Shown: one piece after another, positions 8,389-18,800 of the stretch
Layout of the letters: each line of letters starts with the position of its first letter
How positions within the stretch are numbered: position 1 is the stretch's first letter
From: an uncultured Psychroserpens sp.
Lineage (GTDB): Bacteria > Bacteroidota > Bacteroidia > Flavobacteriales > Flavobacteriaceae
Assembly (NCBI GenBank): GCA_947489585.1
Contig: CANLEE010000001.1
Coordinates: forward strand, 186,001 to 250,000
DNA length: 64,000 nt
Reading direction: 5' to 3'
Made by a program: the position numbers and the translations under genes
The notes under the pieces: generated by a model
What the model was told of the DNA's origin: nothing
Database searches by the model: none
Seen by the model: the letters and a program-made list of their open reading frames with translations, nothing else

Positions 8389-9615
8389 TTAAGCAGTTTT
8401 AACTTTTAGACGTTTCATTCTTTTCTTTACATTTCCTTGAACCACATAATGATCAATTGTTGGTGCAAAGACATTCATTAATAGAATAGCCAACATCACA
8501 CCTTCTGGATATGCAGGATTAAATACACGAATCATAATAGATATAAATCCTACTAAAAACCCATAAATCCATTTCCCTTTATTAGTTTGTGAAGCAGTCA
8601 CCGGATCGGTAGCCATAAATACAGTACCAAAGGCAAATCCACCAATTAATAGGTGATGCCAAAATTCGGTATTCATAAGGCTATAAAACTTACTTGATTC
8701 TGAAATCCATCCTGAGCTTACAACACCGTTAAATATTAATCCCATTACCAAAGCTCCTATAACTGAAGATAGCATGATTCTCCAGCTTCCAATTTTAGTG
8801 AAGATTAAAAATAATCCAGCTAAAAGAATTAATAGAACTGATGTTTCTCCTACTGAACCAGGAATCAATCCATAAAACATATCCCATACATCATAAACGA
8901 AATCTTTACCTTGAGCTAAACTTCCTAAAATTGTTTCTCCAGAAACAGCATCCAGATTTTCACCGGCTGCAATCATTTGATCACGTTCAACAGCACCTTG
9001 AACCCATACTTTATCTCCAGACATCCATGTTGGATAAGCGAAGAATAAAAAGGCTCTAATGGTTAAGGCAGGATTTAAAATATTCATTCCTGTTCCTCCA
9101 AATACTTCTTTACCTATAACGACTCCAAAAGCTACTGCTACTGCTAGCATCCATAATGGTGTATCAATTGGCACGATTAAAGGCACTAACATCCCTGTTA
9201 CTAAGTAGCCTTCTTCTACTTCGTGTTTGTTTTTCATTGCAAAGAAAATCTCAATAGCTAAACCAACCCCATAAGACACTATTACTAATGGAATTACTTT
9301 CCAAAAACCAACCATAAAGTTATCTAAAGTCCAAAATTCAGAACTAAAGAAACCTCCAGTTGCTTGTTGAATCTCACCAAATGCTAAATGATGTTGGTAA
9401 CCAGCGTTATACATTCCGAAGAGTAAACAAGGTATCATTGCCAAAATCACAGTGTTCATGGTACGCTTTAAATCATCGGCTGCTTTAATATGAGTTCCAT
9501 TATGTGTGGTCTCATTAGGTAAGAATAAAAAGGTATGGATAGCAGAAAATGCTGGCAACCATTTTTTGTCTTTATTCTTTTCTCTAAAATTATGTAAGTT
9601 ACTTTTTAAACCCAT
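8389..9615 (-). CDS. nqrB: Na+-translocating NADH:quinone reductase subunit B
   Basis: 408 residues; the large polytopic subunit that binds covalent FMN and riboflavin and forms the main Na+ path. About ten hydrophobic segments are seen. The flavinylation site is DAVSGETIL, with Thr228 as the probable FMN carrier; the usual Ala before this Thr is Glu227 here. Other family features are GKEVFGGTGMNILNPAL and FMATDPVTAS. Its start overlaps the nqrA stop by one base (TAATG), so the two are translationally coupled. Confidence 0.97.
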   Translation of the reverse strand: MGLKSNLHNFREKNKDKKWLPAFSAIHTFLFLPNETTHNGTHIKAADDLKRTMNTVILAMIPCLLFGMYNAGYQHHLAFGEIQQATGGFFSSEFWTLDNFMVGFWKVIPLVIVSYGVGLAIEIFFAMKNKHEVEEGYLVTGMLVPLIVPIDTPLWMLAVAVAFGVVIGKEVFGGTGMNILNPALTIRAFLFFAYPTWMSGDKVWVQGAVERDQMIAAGENLDAVSGETILGSLAQGKDFVYDVWDMFYGLIPGSVGETSVLLILLAGLFLIFTKIGSWRIMLSSVIGALVMGLIFNGVVSSGWISESSKFYSLMNTEFWHHLLIGGFAFGTVFMATDPVTASQTNKGKWIYGFLVGFISIMIRVFNPAYPEGVMLAILLMNVFAPTIDHYVVQGNVKKRMKRLKVKTA

Positions 9616-10964
9616 TATCCTATCTCTTTAAGCATTAAGTCTAATCCTTTTCTAATAATATCTTGATGTGGTTGTTTAGACACACATATAAATTCTGTCA
9701 ATGCAAAATCTTCAGGTGCAACTTCGTACATTCCTAAAGCTTCCATTTCATCTAAATCTTCATATTTACATGCTTTTAGAATTTGCATTGGATAAATGTC
9801 CAACGGAAAAACCTCTTCATAAGAACCTGTAACTACAAAAGCACGATGTTCACCATTAGTATTGGTGTTTAAGCTGTATTTTTTCTTAGGTGTTAACCAT
9901 GAAAATGTCAATGCTCTTGATGTAGAGATTTTATTAAAAACCGGTTTGTTCCATCCAAAGAATTCATAATCATCCCCTTCAGGAATGACTGAAATCAAAT
10001 TATCATAAAAGCCTAAGCTTCCATCTGGTTTTACTTGTTTTCCAGATAACACATTTCCAGAGATAATACGATCGTTACCTTCTTTTTCAACACCTTTATC
10101 ATATATCATTGTAGCAACTTCGCTTCCAATCTTTGTCTTGAAATATCTAGGTTTTTCTACTGAAGAACCAACTAAAGCGACAATACGTTCTGCATTGAAT
10201 TTACCTGTAAGCAATAATTCTCCAATGATAACTAAGTCTTGTGCATTAACTGTCCAAACTGTTTCTCCTTTATTTACAGGATCAATTTTGTTGATTTGTG
10301 TACCAACGTTTCCTGAAGGATGAGGACCAGATACTTTATGAATCATAGCATCATTCATATGAGCTAATGGCGAATTGTTAGTCCCAATACTTATATGAAC
10401 TTGACCTTCGGTTAATTTTGCTAAAGCAGATACTGCAGTTTGTAACTCAGCTTCCTTTCCGTTAAGAACAAAATCTAAGTCTGCTGCTAAAGGTGCAGTT
10501 GCATACCCAGAAATAAAAATCGATTTAGGCGATTTCACAGGGTTAGCAATCACATCATAAGGCCTCTGTTTAATAAAAGACCAACATCCTGAGGCTAGCA
10601 AATGTGCTTTAGTAGCTTCTGCATTTGCGTCCATATTGAAAGTTCCAAAGTCTTTATAAGATTGCTCTTTATCTGCTTGAATTTTAATAGCATCGATGCG
10701 ACGCTTTGGACCTCTTTGTACTTCTACCACAGTTCCAGAAACCGGAGACACAAACTTTACATTTTCATTTGACTTATCATAAAAGATAACATCTCCTGCT
10801 TTTAAAGTAGCACCTTCTTTTGCTATAAGTTTTGGAATAACGCTGTGAAAATCTTCAGGTCTGATAGTGCAGAAATTACTTATAATGGCTTGTTCAGCTG
10901 TTTTTTCAGCTTCACCAACAAGTTTTATATCCAGACCTTTTTTAATCTTAATGTCTTTTGACAT
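9615..10964 (-). CDS. nqrA: Na+-translocating NADH:quinone reductase subunit A
   Basis: 449 residues, no membrane helix; the peripheral cytoplasmic subunit of Na+-NQR. The N-terminus has the usual biotinyl/barrel-like region (KKGLDIKLVGEAEK, PKLIAKEGATLKAGDVI), and the body has the GPHPSGNVGTQINKIDPV segment typical of NqrA. It is the first gene of a six-gene operon whose order (A-B-C-D-E-F) is the standard one. A TAAATTTG element at 11002-11009 on the minus strand, about 40 bases upstream of the ATG, is a candidate -7 promoter element. Confidence 0.97.
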   Translation of the reverse strand: MSKDIKIKKGLDIKLVGEAEKTAEQAIISNFCTIRPEDFHSVIPKLIAKEGATLKAGDVIFYDKSNENVKFVSPVSGTVVEVQRGPKRRIDAIKIQADKEQSYKDFGTFNMDANAEATKAHLLASGCWSFIKQRPYDVIANPVKSPKSIFISGYATAPLAADLDFVLNGKEAELQTAVSALAKLTEGQVHISIGTNNSPLAHMNDAMIHKVSGPHPSGNVGTQINKIDPVNKGETVWTVNAQDLVIIGELLLTGKFNAERIVALVGSSVEKPRYFKTKIGSEVATMIYDKGVEKEGNDRIISGNVLSGKQVKPDGSLGFYDNLISVIPEGDDYEFFGWNKPVFNKISTSRALTFSWLTPKKKYSLNTNTNGEHRAFVVTGSYEEVFPLDIYPMQILKACKYEDLDEMEALGMYEVAPEDFALTEFICVSKQPHQDIIRKGLDLMLKEIG

Positions 10965-11001
10965 ACGCTTTGTATTGAAATTAGTTGTCTAAAAATCGGT
11001 G

Positions 11002-11009
11002 CAAATTTA
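11002..11009 (-). promoter_or_regulatory. Candidate -7 element of the nqr operon
   Basis: TAAATTTG on the minus strand matches TAnnTTTG and lies 38 bases upstream of nqrA. No clear TTG is found at the expected distance upstream, so the call rests on the -7 match and position. Confidence 0.4.
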
Positions 11010-11249
11010 CGAATTTACTACGGAATATAGTAGTCAGAAATTCTAAGTTTATTATTTTTATAGATTCTAAATAACGTTACAATCGTTACAATAATTTTAG
11101 TTTCTGAAATTAAATAAGGGTTAGTTAGTAGATTAATTAAGAAGTAAACTATGAGTTTTAAAAAATTCCGATAAAAATTAACCTACTATCTATTCTATTT
11201 TAATAGCTTTCAGATACAAAAACAACCATCAACTAATGCATACGAAAAC

Positions 11250-11726
11250 ATGAAAAAAATGCTATTATTAATTATCGCTATTGTTACTGGTAATTGCTAT
11301 TCGCAAGAGTTAAATGAAAACACATTTGATTTTTGGTTAGGGAACTGGGACGTTTCTTGGACCAATGCTAATGGGCAAGAAGTCATAGGAGAGAATACCA
11401 TCATAAGGATTCTTGGAGATAAAGTCATACAAGAGAACTTTAAAGATCCAACTACAAACTATACAGGAATGAGTGTTTCAATTTTTAACCCAAAGACCAA
11501 CGTTTGGAAACAGACGTGGGTAGATTCAGGAGGTGGGCATTATAATTTTACAGGAGATATTATTGATGGAAATCCTGTTTTTAAAACTGAAATGTCACAA
11601 AATAGCCAACAACAAATGGTATTTAAAAACATTACTGAAAATGGATTTGATTGGATTTGGGAAAGCACTAAAGATGGCGGTAAAAGCTGGAAAACATTAT
11701 GGCAAATTAAGTATAAAAAAAGATAA
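11250..11726 (+). CDS. Small secreted protein, DUF1579-like
   Basis: 158 residues with a signal peptide ending near NCYSQ-EL. The mature part starts with FDFWLGNWDVSW, resembling the start of DUF1579-like and lipocalin-like secreted proteins, and consists of alternating beta strands (NPKTNVWKQTW, GDIIDGNPVF, TENGFDWIWESTKDGGKSWKTLW). It shares the 'ITENGFdW' and C-terminal W-x-I/W pattern with the convergent neighbour at 11821-12432, so the two are probably distant relatives. No enzyme motif is visible. Function unknown. Confidence 0.7.
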   Translation: MKKMLLLIIAIVTGNCYSQELNENTFDFWLGNWDVSWTNANGQEVIGENTIIRILGDKVIQENFKDPTTNYTGMSVSIFNPKTNVWKQTWVDSGGGHYNFTGDIIDGNPVFKTEMSQNSQQQMVFKNITENGFDWIWESTKDGGKSWKTLWQIKYKKR

Positions 11727-11757
11727 ACTCTTTTAACTAAATTATCTAAAAAAAACA

Positions 11758-11778
11758 TGTAACTAAAAAATAGTTACA
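11758..11778. terminator. Hairpin between convergent genes
   Basis: TGTAACTA-AAAAA-TAGTTACA, a perfect 8-bp stem. On the minus strand it is followed by CATGTTTTTTT, so it best serves the gene ending at 11821. On the plus strand the trailing sequence is less T-rich. Confidence 0.55.
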
Positions 11779-11820
11779 GGTTTCTTATGGTATATAATTA
11801 GCTAAAAAGCACTCTAATGA

Positions 11821-12432
11821 TTACAATTCTTTTACGCACCATATTCTCCAAAATACTGTTTCTTTTTTTGAATCTAAATTAACTATTTTACCAGTCCAAT
11901 TAAATCCATTTTCAGTAATATTTGAAAACGTCAATACACTTTCTATATGATCATTATTTTGCTTAGCTTCAGGTTTTCTCAATACAATATTTTCTCCTTC
12001 TTTACCGCCATTCCAAATTTGAGGTTCAGAAATCATATAAGGTGTAAAAAAAGGAACTTGCCATTGCTTTGTTTGAGGATTTAGAATTCTAATACTTGTA
12101 AAAGCTGTTTGACTGCTTTCATTTCCAAACCACCCATCATCCTGTATAGCATTTCCGTTTAGTATGTACTTCCATCTCCATTTTAGAGCTAATGTGTCTC
12201 CAACGCCATTTCCACTGTATTGTACACTTTTACAATTACAAACACCAATAAATTTTTCGAAATCTCTAATTTGCTCTGGCGCGTTTTTATTAGGCTTTCC
12301 AAAGGGGTTTTCATCATTAGATTCATACGCAACTAAATCACTATTAAGCGTGTTATTTTGTTGAGCATTGCTAGAGTAAAACCCCAAAAGGATTATAAAT
12401 ATAAATGTTATTAATTTCGACTTATACTTCAT
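11821..12432 (-). CDS. Small secreted protein, related to the neighbour at 11250
   Basis: The ATG at 12432 gives 203 residues with a clear signal peptide (MKYKSKLITFIFIILLGFYS, cut near SSNAQ). An upstream in-frame ATG at 12459 would add nine residues in front of the signal peptide and is less likely. The mature part contains FEKFIGVCNCKSV, a beta-rich body and a C-terminal block TENGFNWTGKIVNLDSK...FWRIW that parallels the plus-strand gene at 11250. A DUF1579-like or lipocalin-like fold is possible. No catalytic residues are recognised. Confidence 0.68.
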   Translation of the reverse strand: MKYKSKLITFIFIILLGFYSSNAQQNNTLNSDLVAYESNDENPFGKPNKNAPEQIRDFEKFIGVCNCKSVQYSGNGVGDTLALKWRWKYILNGNAIQDDGWFGNESSQTAFTSIRILNPQTKQWQVPFFTPYMISEPQIWNGGKEGENIVLRKPEAKQNNDHIESVLTFSNITENGFNWTGKIVNLDSKKETVFWRIWCVKEL

Positions 12433-12464
12433 TATTATTGTTTTTAAGTTCAATACCAAAAAGC

Positions 12465-12507
12465 AAATGTGGAAGTTAAATATATGACATACTTAACTCC
12501 CACATTT
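12465..12507 (-). terminator. Candidate terminator of the SusCD operon
   Basis: A 15-base inverted repeat with one mismatch (12465-12479 against 12493-12507, 13-base loop) lies 93 bases past the last gene of the operon. The T-run after it is short (GCTTTTTGG), so it could be a terminator or an mRNA 3'-end stabiliser. Confidence 0.45.
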
Positions 12508-12599
12508 ATATTAAAACCACTAATTCTTACTAAATCAATATTAAATCTATAACAACCGATTAATTAAAACAAAGAACAAGTGGTTCTCCACATGAGTTA

Positions 12600-13511
12600 T
12601 TAAATCTTAGTTAACATGATTGTCATTGGAACATCTGCCTGACCACAGTTTCCTGCGCCTCCTACAAAATCTAAAAGATTCAGCATAATCACCGCATCAC
12701 CACAAGGTAAAGCAGCTGCATCTCCTGTATCTAACAAGATTTCTGCTCCACAACCAACGCCTGTTGAAATTGGCCCTGAAATTAATGTTCCATCAGCTCC
12801 AAATGTAAAATCAACATCTACAACTGGTAAGCCAGCTCCAATTCCTGGTAAATAATCTGCTTGAAACACTCTGGTAAATTCACCACCAGAACCTTCAGTC
12901 AAAGTCACCACAATTCCATCAGCAAATTGCGCTCCAAATGGCCCATCTCCTGTTGGTACAGTAAGTGTATAGTCTCCTAAAGCAAAGCCTGTTGTAGATT
13001 CTAATGCTGGACATATAGTAACTCTTTGAGTTGTTGGTTTCTCATTATTAAATCCAACTTCTACTGCTGCATCACTTGTTGACGCTAATACAATATCAAA
13101 TATCATTGGCTCAGTTAATACAGGCAATTCTGTAAAGTCAAACTCAATATTTGCTAAGTATGTATAGTCTATACCTGTCCCATTATCTGGTCCCGCATAA
13201 CTTGTTTCTCCTGCTGGACTTACAATTGAGCCAGTATTAGAAAAAGCAGCATTTGGATCTAATCCAGATACACTTACTAAGTTATAAGCAATTGTTAAAT
13301 CGCTTTCAACTCTAGGTACCTGAACATCAACTCCAATTCTTGTTCCAACGTCAAATGACAAGTTGTAATTGAATGATGCTGGATTAGTTCCTGGGAATTG
13401 AATCCACCCTACATTTTCTGTTGGGCTAAATCCTAGATCACTGCCATCGTCACATGCTGTAAAGCACATAACGAAACAAATCACACTACATAGTTTTATA
13501 ATGTTTTTCAT
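12600..13511 (-). CDS. Surface lipoprotein downstream of SusD (SusE/F position), copy 2
   Basis: 303 residues; signal peptide with lipobox CFTAC (lipid Cys at about residue 20), then an acidic DDGSD stretch like that of surface-exported Bacteroidota lipoproteins. The N-terminal half is an Ig/Calx-beta-like beta domain (GTRIGVDVQVPRVESDLTIA), and the C-terminal half starts ICPALESTTGFALGDYTL and includes ADYLPGIGAG. The C-terminal half matches that of the upstream neighbour (ICPVPETYLVGEYLL, AEFLPGTGVA), so the two genes are paralogues. Position as fourth gene after susC and susD suggests a surface ligand-binding accessory protein. No catalytic motif; ligand unknown. Confidence 0.78.
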   Translation of the reverse strand: MKNIIKLCSVICFVMCFTACDDGSDLGFSPTENVGWIQFPGTNPASFNYNLSFDVGTRIGVDVQVPRVESDLTIAYNLVSVSGLDPNAAFSNTGSIVSPAGETSYAGPDNGTGIDYTYLANIEFDFTELPVLTEPMIFDIVLASTSDAAVEVGFNNEKPTTQRVTICPALESTTGFALGDYTLTVPTGDGPFGAQFADGIVVTLTEGSGGEFTRVFQADYLPGIGAGLPVVDVDFTFGADGTLISGPISTGVGCGAEILLDTGDAAALPCGDAVIMLNLLDFVGGAGNCGQADVPMTIMLTKI

Positions 13512-13518
13512 ATCTCTT

Positions 13519-14355
13519 TTATTGTTTAGTTAGTGTAAAATTCTGAACAATTGTTGGTCCACAATCTGCTTCGAGATCTTCTAAATAATTTACTGTATGT
13601 ACAGTATCATCAGCAAGATCATACATTGAATTTGAAGCCCCAGCACTACCAATAATATAAGATGTCACTTGAGTACATGTTACATTGATATCAATAGTTC
13701 CTAGACTATAGAAGTTACAACCAAGAGTCAAGACAGCTCCTACATCTTGTGCAACACCAGTTCCTGGTAAAAATTCTGCCGTAAACAAACGGTTTGTTGG
13801 CTCATCTGGATCTACAGTAATAGTAACAGGTACATCAGTTCCAAAATTACCATTACCATTATCGGTTAACAGATACTCACCAACTAAGTAAGTTTCAGGT
13901 ACTGGACAAATTTGAAAGATATTCACTGTATGCTGAGAATTTGAAGTAATCGATGGATTACTAGCAGTTGTATCTGTTATATTAAGTATAATAGTTTCTG
14001 CCTGTGGCTCAACACTGTTATCTACACCATTGATGGTAAGCATACCAGAATATGAACCAGCAGGAATTGTTACCATATTAGATACTAAAGTATAATTCTC
14101 TGCTGCTGCAGTACTCTCCTCATCAACAGCTACTGTTACTGTTCTATCTGAATCGGACACTGTAGACACCTGTATTTCAACATCTACCGTTCCAGTTCCA
14201 TCAATAACAACTGCTAAATTTGAACTTGGTCCAGCAAACGCTACTAAAGACTGACCGCTTACGCTATTAAACGTTTCATTAATATTATCATCTTGATCAC
14301 AGCCAAAAAAAGCGACTACTAGTAATGATAATATGGTTATTTTAATGTTTTTCAT
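13519..14355 (-). CDS. Surface lipoprotein downstream of SusD (SusE/F position), copy 1
   Basis: 278 residues from the ATG at 14355; an ATG two codons upstream (14361) is also possible. Signal peptide with lipobox FFGC, followed by DQDDN. An N-terminal Calx-beta-like domain (GTGTVDVEIQVSTVSDSDRTVTV, then IPAGSYSGMLTI) precedes a C-terminal domain shared with the next gene (ICPVPETYLVGEYLL...AEFLPGTGVA). It lies between susD and its paralogue with gaps of only 19 and 7 bases, so it is part of the operon. Probably an outer-leaflet binding protein of the SusCD complex; the ligand cannot be told from sequence. Confidence 0.78.
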   Translation of the reverse strand: MKNIKITILSLLVVAFFGCDQDDNINETFNSVSGQSLVAFAGPSSNLAVVIDGTGTVDVEIQVSTVSDSDRTVTVAVDEESTAAAENYTLVSNMVTIPAGSYSGMLTINGVDNSVEPQAETIILNITDTTASNPSITSNSQHTVNIFQICPVPETYLVGEYLLTDNGNGNFGTDVPVTITVDPDEPTNRLFTAEFLPGTGVAQDVGAVLTLGCNFYSLGTIDINVTCTQVTSYIIGSAGASNSMYDLADDTVHTVNYLEDLEADCGPTIVQNFTLTKQ

Positions 14356-14374
14356 AATCATTTAGTTTTTTTTA

Positions 14375-15862
14375 TTAATACCCAGGGTTTTGTTCTGCAG
14401 CACTATTTGCTGTTGTCTCAGTTAAAGGAATAGGTAATGTGAATCTGAAATCATCATTTCCTAATGTACATCCAGCTAAGATAGAGCACTCTTTTGCATC
14501 TCTATCGATAGCTCTGTTTCCTCTATTTCCTAAACGCTTTAAATCTACCCAACGGTGTCCTTCAAACAATAGCTCTAAACGTCTCTCATCTAAGATACCG
14601 CCGAAAGCTTCTGTTTGACTCGTATATGCAGGTAATGGCTGAGGCGCTCCAAATCTTGCATCTCTAAGTTGCTTGATAAATCCTGCTGCTACTCCTAATT
14701 GATTTGCATCTGCTGCTGCTTCTGCTCTAATAAGTAACATCTCTGCTGATCTGAATACTTTTAAGTCATTCATTAATGGCTGACTATCTGATCCAGGGTA
14801 TTTCCAAACGATAAGTACATCATCATTTAAGAAATTTGGATTTGATGTATATGTTGGATCAATTGACGAATCTCCTAAATTAACTGTTCTTGGTAGACGA
14901 ATATCAGATGTACCATCCATAATATTGAATGTTGAACGGCTAAGTTCCATAAATGGTCCTCCACCCACGGTAGCATCAATAAATGCCCACAAGCTTCCAG
15001 CCCATCCGCCTCCAGCAGTACCTTGATTATCATAAGAATCTCCTCTGTTTCTCTCTAAAGAAAAGATCACCTCTGTAAAATCTGCATCATCATACATTGA
15101 AAAGTATTGTGCCTGATTAGCAATTGGATAGTTCATCAATAAACTTGCTGCAAATCCATCTGCTGCTGCATACTGTCCTCTATAGGCTGCCATTCTTGCT
15201 CTAAGTGCAGTAATGAAATCTTGCCCCATAAATTTATTACCTGATGTATCAGCATCTGTTCCGTTTATTAAACTTGCAGCTGCATTTAAATCTGCTGTAA
15301 TCTGAGTATAAAACTCGCCATTTGTTGACCTTGCAACACTCGCAAAGATATCTGATGTAGGCTCTGTTAATAACAGTCCTGCCAGTGCAGCATCATTTGT
15401 ATAATCTGTTGAAAAGTACGTTAAGATCTGAAAATGTGAAAAAGCTCTAATTGCATAGGCTTGTCCTAACACATGATCATACAAATCTGGATTTTCTGCT
15501 CTATCAAGCGTCTCTGCTGCTGCAATGATTCTATTGGCCATTCCAATAGCACCATAGTTTGTAGACCAAACTCCAAAAACATAACCGCTGTTAGAGTTGA
15601 TATTAAAGTTTTGTGTATTGGAGTTTTGACCTCCATTATCACGTCCTCTAAACGACTCATCTGTTACTGCAGCCGTATAGCCTATTTCATTAGTGGTGTC
15701 TAGGAAGTTGTAAGCTCCTAACAAACCACTTTTTAAGTCATTAACGCTTTGAAATGCGTTGTCTGCACCTAATCGTCCTGGTTGGTCGATATCAATCGCA
15801 TCGTTACACGATACCACTGTGAAGACCAAGCAAACACTTAATAATTTATATATATTTCTCAT
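14375..15862 (-). CDS. SusD/RagB-family substrate-binding lipoprotein
   Basis: 495 residues; signal peptide with lipobox VVSC (lipid Cys near residue 19), then the typical SusD start DAIDIDQPGRLG. The helical TPR-like core is visible (AYAIRAFSHFQILTYFSTDY; the 'A.R.A.....L...Y' signature). The C-terminal family hallmark FGGILDERRLELLFEGHRWVDLKR is intact, followed by an NPGY end. SusD proteins form the lid over the SusC barrel and capture ligand at the cell surface. It directly follows the SusC gene (18-base gap). No glycoside hydrolase is in reach, so carbohydrate specificity should not be assumed. Confidence 0.95.
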   Translation of the reverse strand: MRNIYKLLSVCLVFTVVSCNDAIDIDQPGRLGADNAFQSVNDLKSGLLGAYNFLDTTNEIGYTAAVTDESFRGRDNGGQNSNTQNFNINSNSGYVFGVWSTNYGAIGMANRIIAAAETLDRAENPDLYDHVLGQAYAIRAFSHFQILTYFSTDYTNDAALAGLLLTEPTSDIFASVARSTNGEFYTQITADLNAAASLINGTDADTSGNKFMGQDFITALRARMAAYRGQYAAADGFAASLLMNYPIANQAQYFSMYDDADFTEVIFSLERNRGDSYDNQGTAGGGWAGSLWAFIDATVGGGPFMELSRSTFNIMDGTSDIRLPRTVNLGDSSIDPTYTSNPNFLNDDVLIVWKYPGSDSQPLMNDLKVFRSAEMLLIRAEAAADANQLGVAAGFIKQLRDARFGAPQPLPAYTSQTEAFGGILDERRLELLFEGHRWVDLKRLGNRGNRAIDRDAKECSILAGCTLGNDDFRFTLPIPLTETTANSAAEQNPGY

Positions 15863-15880
15863 GTTTATTTTATTTTTTTA

Positions 15881-18800
15881 TTAAAATCCAAATTCTATTC
15901 CTACTGAATAGGTCTTTGGAGTTGGGTATCTGTTTTGAGATGCATTTAATGCTTCTGCATCAAAGCCTCTCCACTTACTCCATGTTACTAAGTTCTCACC
16001 ACTTACAAATGCTCTAAGTGAAGTGAATCCTATCTTATCTAAGACCTTCTTAGGCACATTGTATCCAAATTGGATAAAACGTAATCTTAAGTAATCTGAA
16101 TTTCTGATATTTCTATCTGATAAGAATTCATCACTTGCATTAGTTGCATTTAATGATGGAATATCTGTAATATCACCTGGCTGTGTCCAAGCTCTTAAGA
16201 TATCTCTAGAGTGTCTAAACTGTCCGATGGCTGTTGGATCTAAGAATCCTTGCATATCGAAATCTGAACGATATACACCAATGGTATAGTTAAACTGTGT
16301 TGTGAAAAAGAAATTCTTGTAATCGGCATCAAATCCGAAACTACCTTGGTAATCAGGGAAGATATTCTTTCCTGTTGCTCTTTGATCATTTGTAGTAAGG
16401 TCCTCTGTTAAGTTACCATCAATGTCTAAGAACAATAAGTTACCATTTGCTGGATTAACACCCATATATGGAGCAACAAAAAGTTCTCCAATTACACCTC
16501 CAACACGTCTTACAAGTGGTTGATCTCCTCCAGCTCCTAAACTTACAATCTCTTGTTTGTTATAGTTACCTACTACATTAAGTGTAACATTTAATCCACC
16601 TTCTTCTCTTGACTTGAACAAATCATAGTGTAATTCTACATCAAATCCACTGTTTTGTAATTCACCTACGTTTGCATTAATTCCAGTAACACCTCCATTT
16701 AATGATGGTGCAATAGGTGTGTTCACGAATAAATCTTCAGTGTTTCTTTGATAGACATCAAAACTACCTCTTAATCTGTTATCGATAAGTGCGAAGTCTA
16801 ATCCAATATTAGCCTGTATAATCGTTTCCCATTTCAGATCATTGTTTCCAATTTGCCCTACTGACAATCCATTTACACCACCATACTGTCCTCCTGTATT
16901 GAAGAAGTTCTCTGTTAAATCTGCAGCTGCAAAGTAAGCAAACTGTCCTACGACTGCTACAATTCTTTGGTTACCTGTAGTACCATAAGATGCTCTAAGC
17001 TTTAACTGATCAAAGATCGAATCTTCCATGAACGCTTCGTTTGAAATATTCCAACGTCCCGCTACAGACCAGAATGTACCCCAACGATTAGACGCTGAGA
17101 AACGGTAAGATGCATCACGACGTACTGTCGCTGAGAATCCATATTTTGAATCATAATCATAATCCACAAATCCAAAGTATGAGAATAAACCAGCATCTCT
17201 TACTGTTGCACGACCTGTATCTACATAATTATCATCATTTGCATTATCATTTACAAAGGCTGCACCATCTCCAGGTGAGAAGGTCGCTGGATCAAAACCT
17301 AATTGTCTAAATCCAAAACTACGTCTGTGTGCTTTGAAATATTCTGTAAATAAAGACACCTCTAATGAGTGTTTATCTGCAAATACTTTTGACCAAGTAA
17401 GCGAGTTATTAAAGTTAAGTGCTACCGAGCGTCTTGTATCCTGATCAGAGAATCCTGGTGTGTTATCTCCTGTTACAGCAAATAATTGTGCGTTAAAAGA
17501 ATTAGGTGCTTCAACACGTAATAATTGCTCATCTGTGAAATCACCACCAAAAGAGGTTCTAAAGGTTAAGTTATCTGTAATCTTATAACTTGCATTTACG
17601 TTTGCGATCACCTTAATTTCATCCTCACGTCTTGTATAGGTATCTCTTCTATCTAATAAGAAGAGTGGTGTATTGACAAACAATACTGGAATGTTTCCTC
17701 CTTCTCCTGGCACATAAGATGCAGGTGAAATATAAGGTACCGATTGGTTTGCTCCTAATACAAAGTTTCTGTTAATAGAACCTGCAGAACCATCAATAGC
17801 ATTAGGCTCATTTGATTCTGAGTAGTTAAACGTAAATGAGGTTCCATAATTGAACTTATCATTACTTGACTTACCAGAAATATTACTTCTGAAGTTAAAA
17901 CGCTTAAGCGTACTTGCTTTCTTTAAAATACCTTCTTGATCTGTATATCCAAATGATGTGAACGAGTTAATGTTCTCGCCACCTGAAGCTAAGTTTAAGG
18001 TATGGCTCTGAGTGAGTCCTGTTCCGAAGAAGACATCTAACCAATCTGTATTGGTTTGTTGTGCTCTAATTGCTAATTCAGCATCAGATAAGGTTGCTCC
18101 AAATCCTGATCCAAAATCCTTCTCTAACTGTAACTGCTCTCTCGAGTTCATTAAGTTATAATCATTACTCTGAAGCTCAGAAAATGCAGTCGTTCCAATG
18201 TAGTTGATTTTTAAACCTGAGTTATAAGATCCTCTACGTGTCTTAATAAGTACAACACCATTGGCACCTCTGTTACCATAGATCGCAGTTGCTCCTGCAT
18301 CCTTAAGTACTGACAATGACTCAATGTCATTCGGGTTTAAAGATCTAAAGTTATCCTCATCTACTGGCACGCCATCGATAATAAATAATGGTTCTGTGTT
18401 ACCTGATAATGATGATACACCACGTAAGTTAATCGTACTATCTCCACCTGGTTGACCATTACCTGTTGTAATGTTAAGTCCAGCTACCTGACCCTGTAAG
18501 GTCTGTGCAAAAGATGCATTTGGTCTTGCCTCTACCGTTTTAGCGGTAATCGTTGTGGATGCAATATTAGATTTCTCTGCTGTTGAAGTTCTATAGGCTT
18601 CAATAACGACTTCTTCTAAAGATGCTACATCTTCTTGTAATGCAACATTGATAGTAGATCTATTACCTACTAATTCCTCTACTGTTTTGTTTCCTACATA
18701 ACTAAATACTAATGTTTCATTAGCACTAGCTTTAATGGAGTAGTTACCATCAAAATCTGTTTGAACTCCACGTGAAGTTCCTTTTACGATGACACTAACA

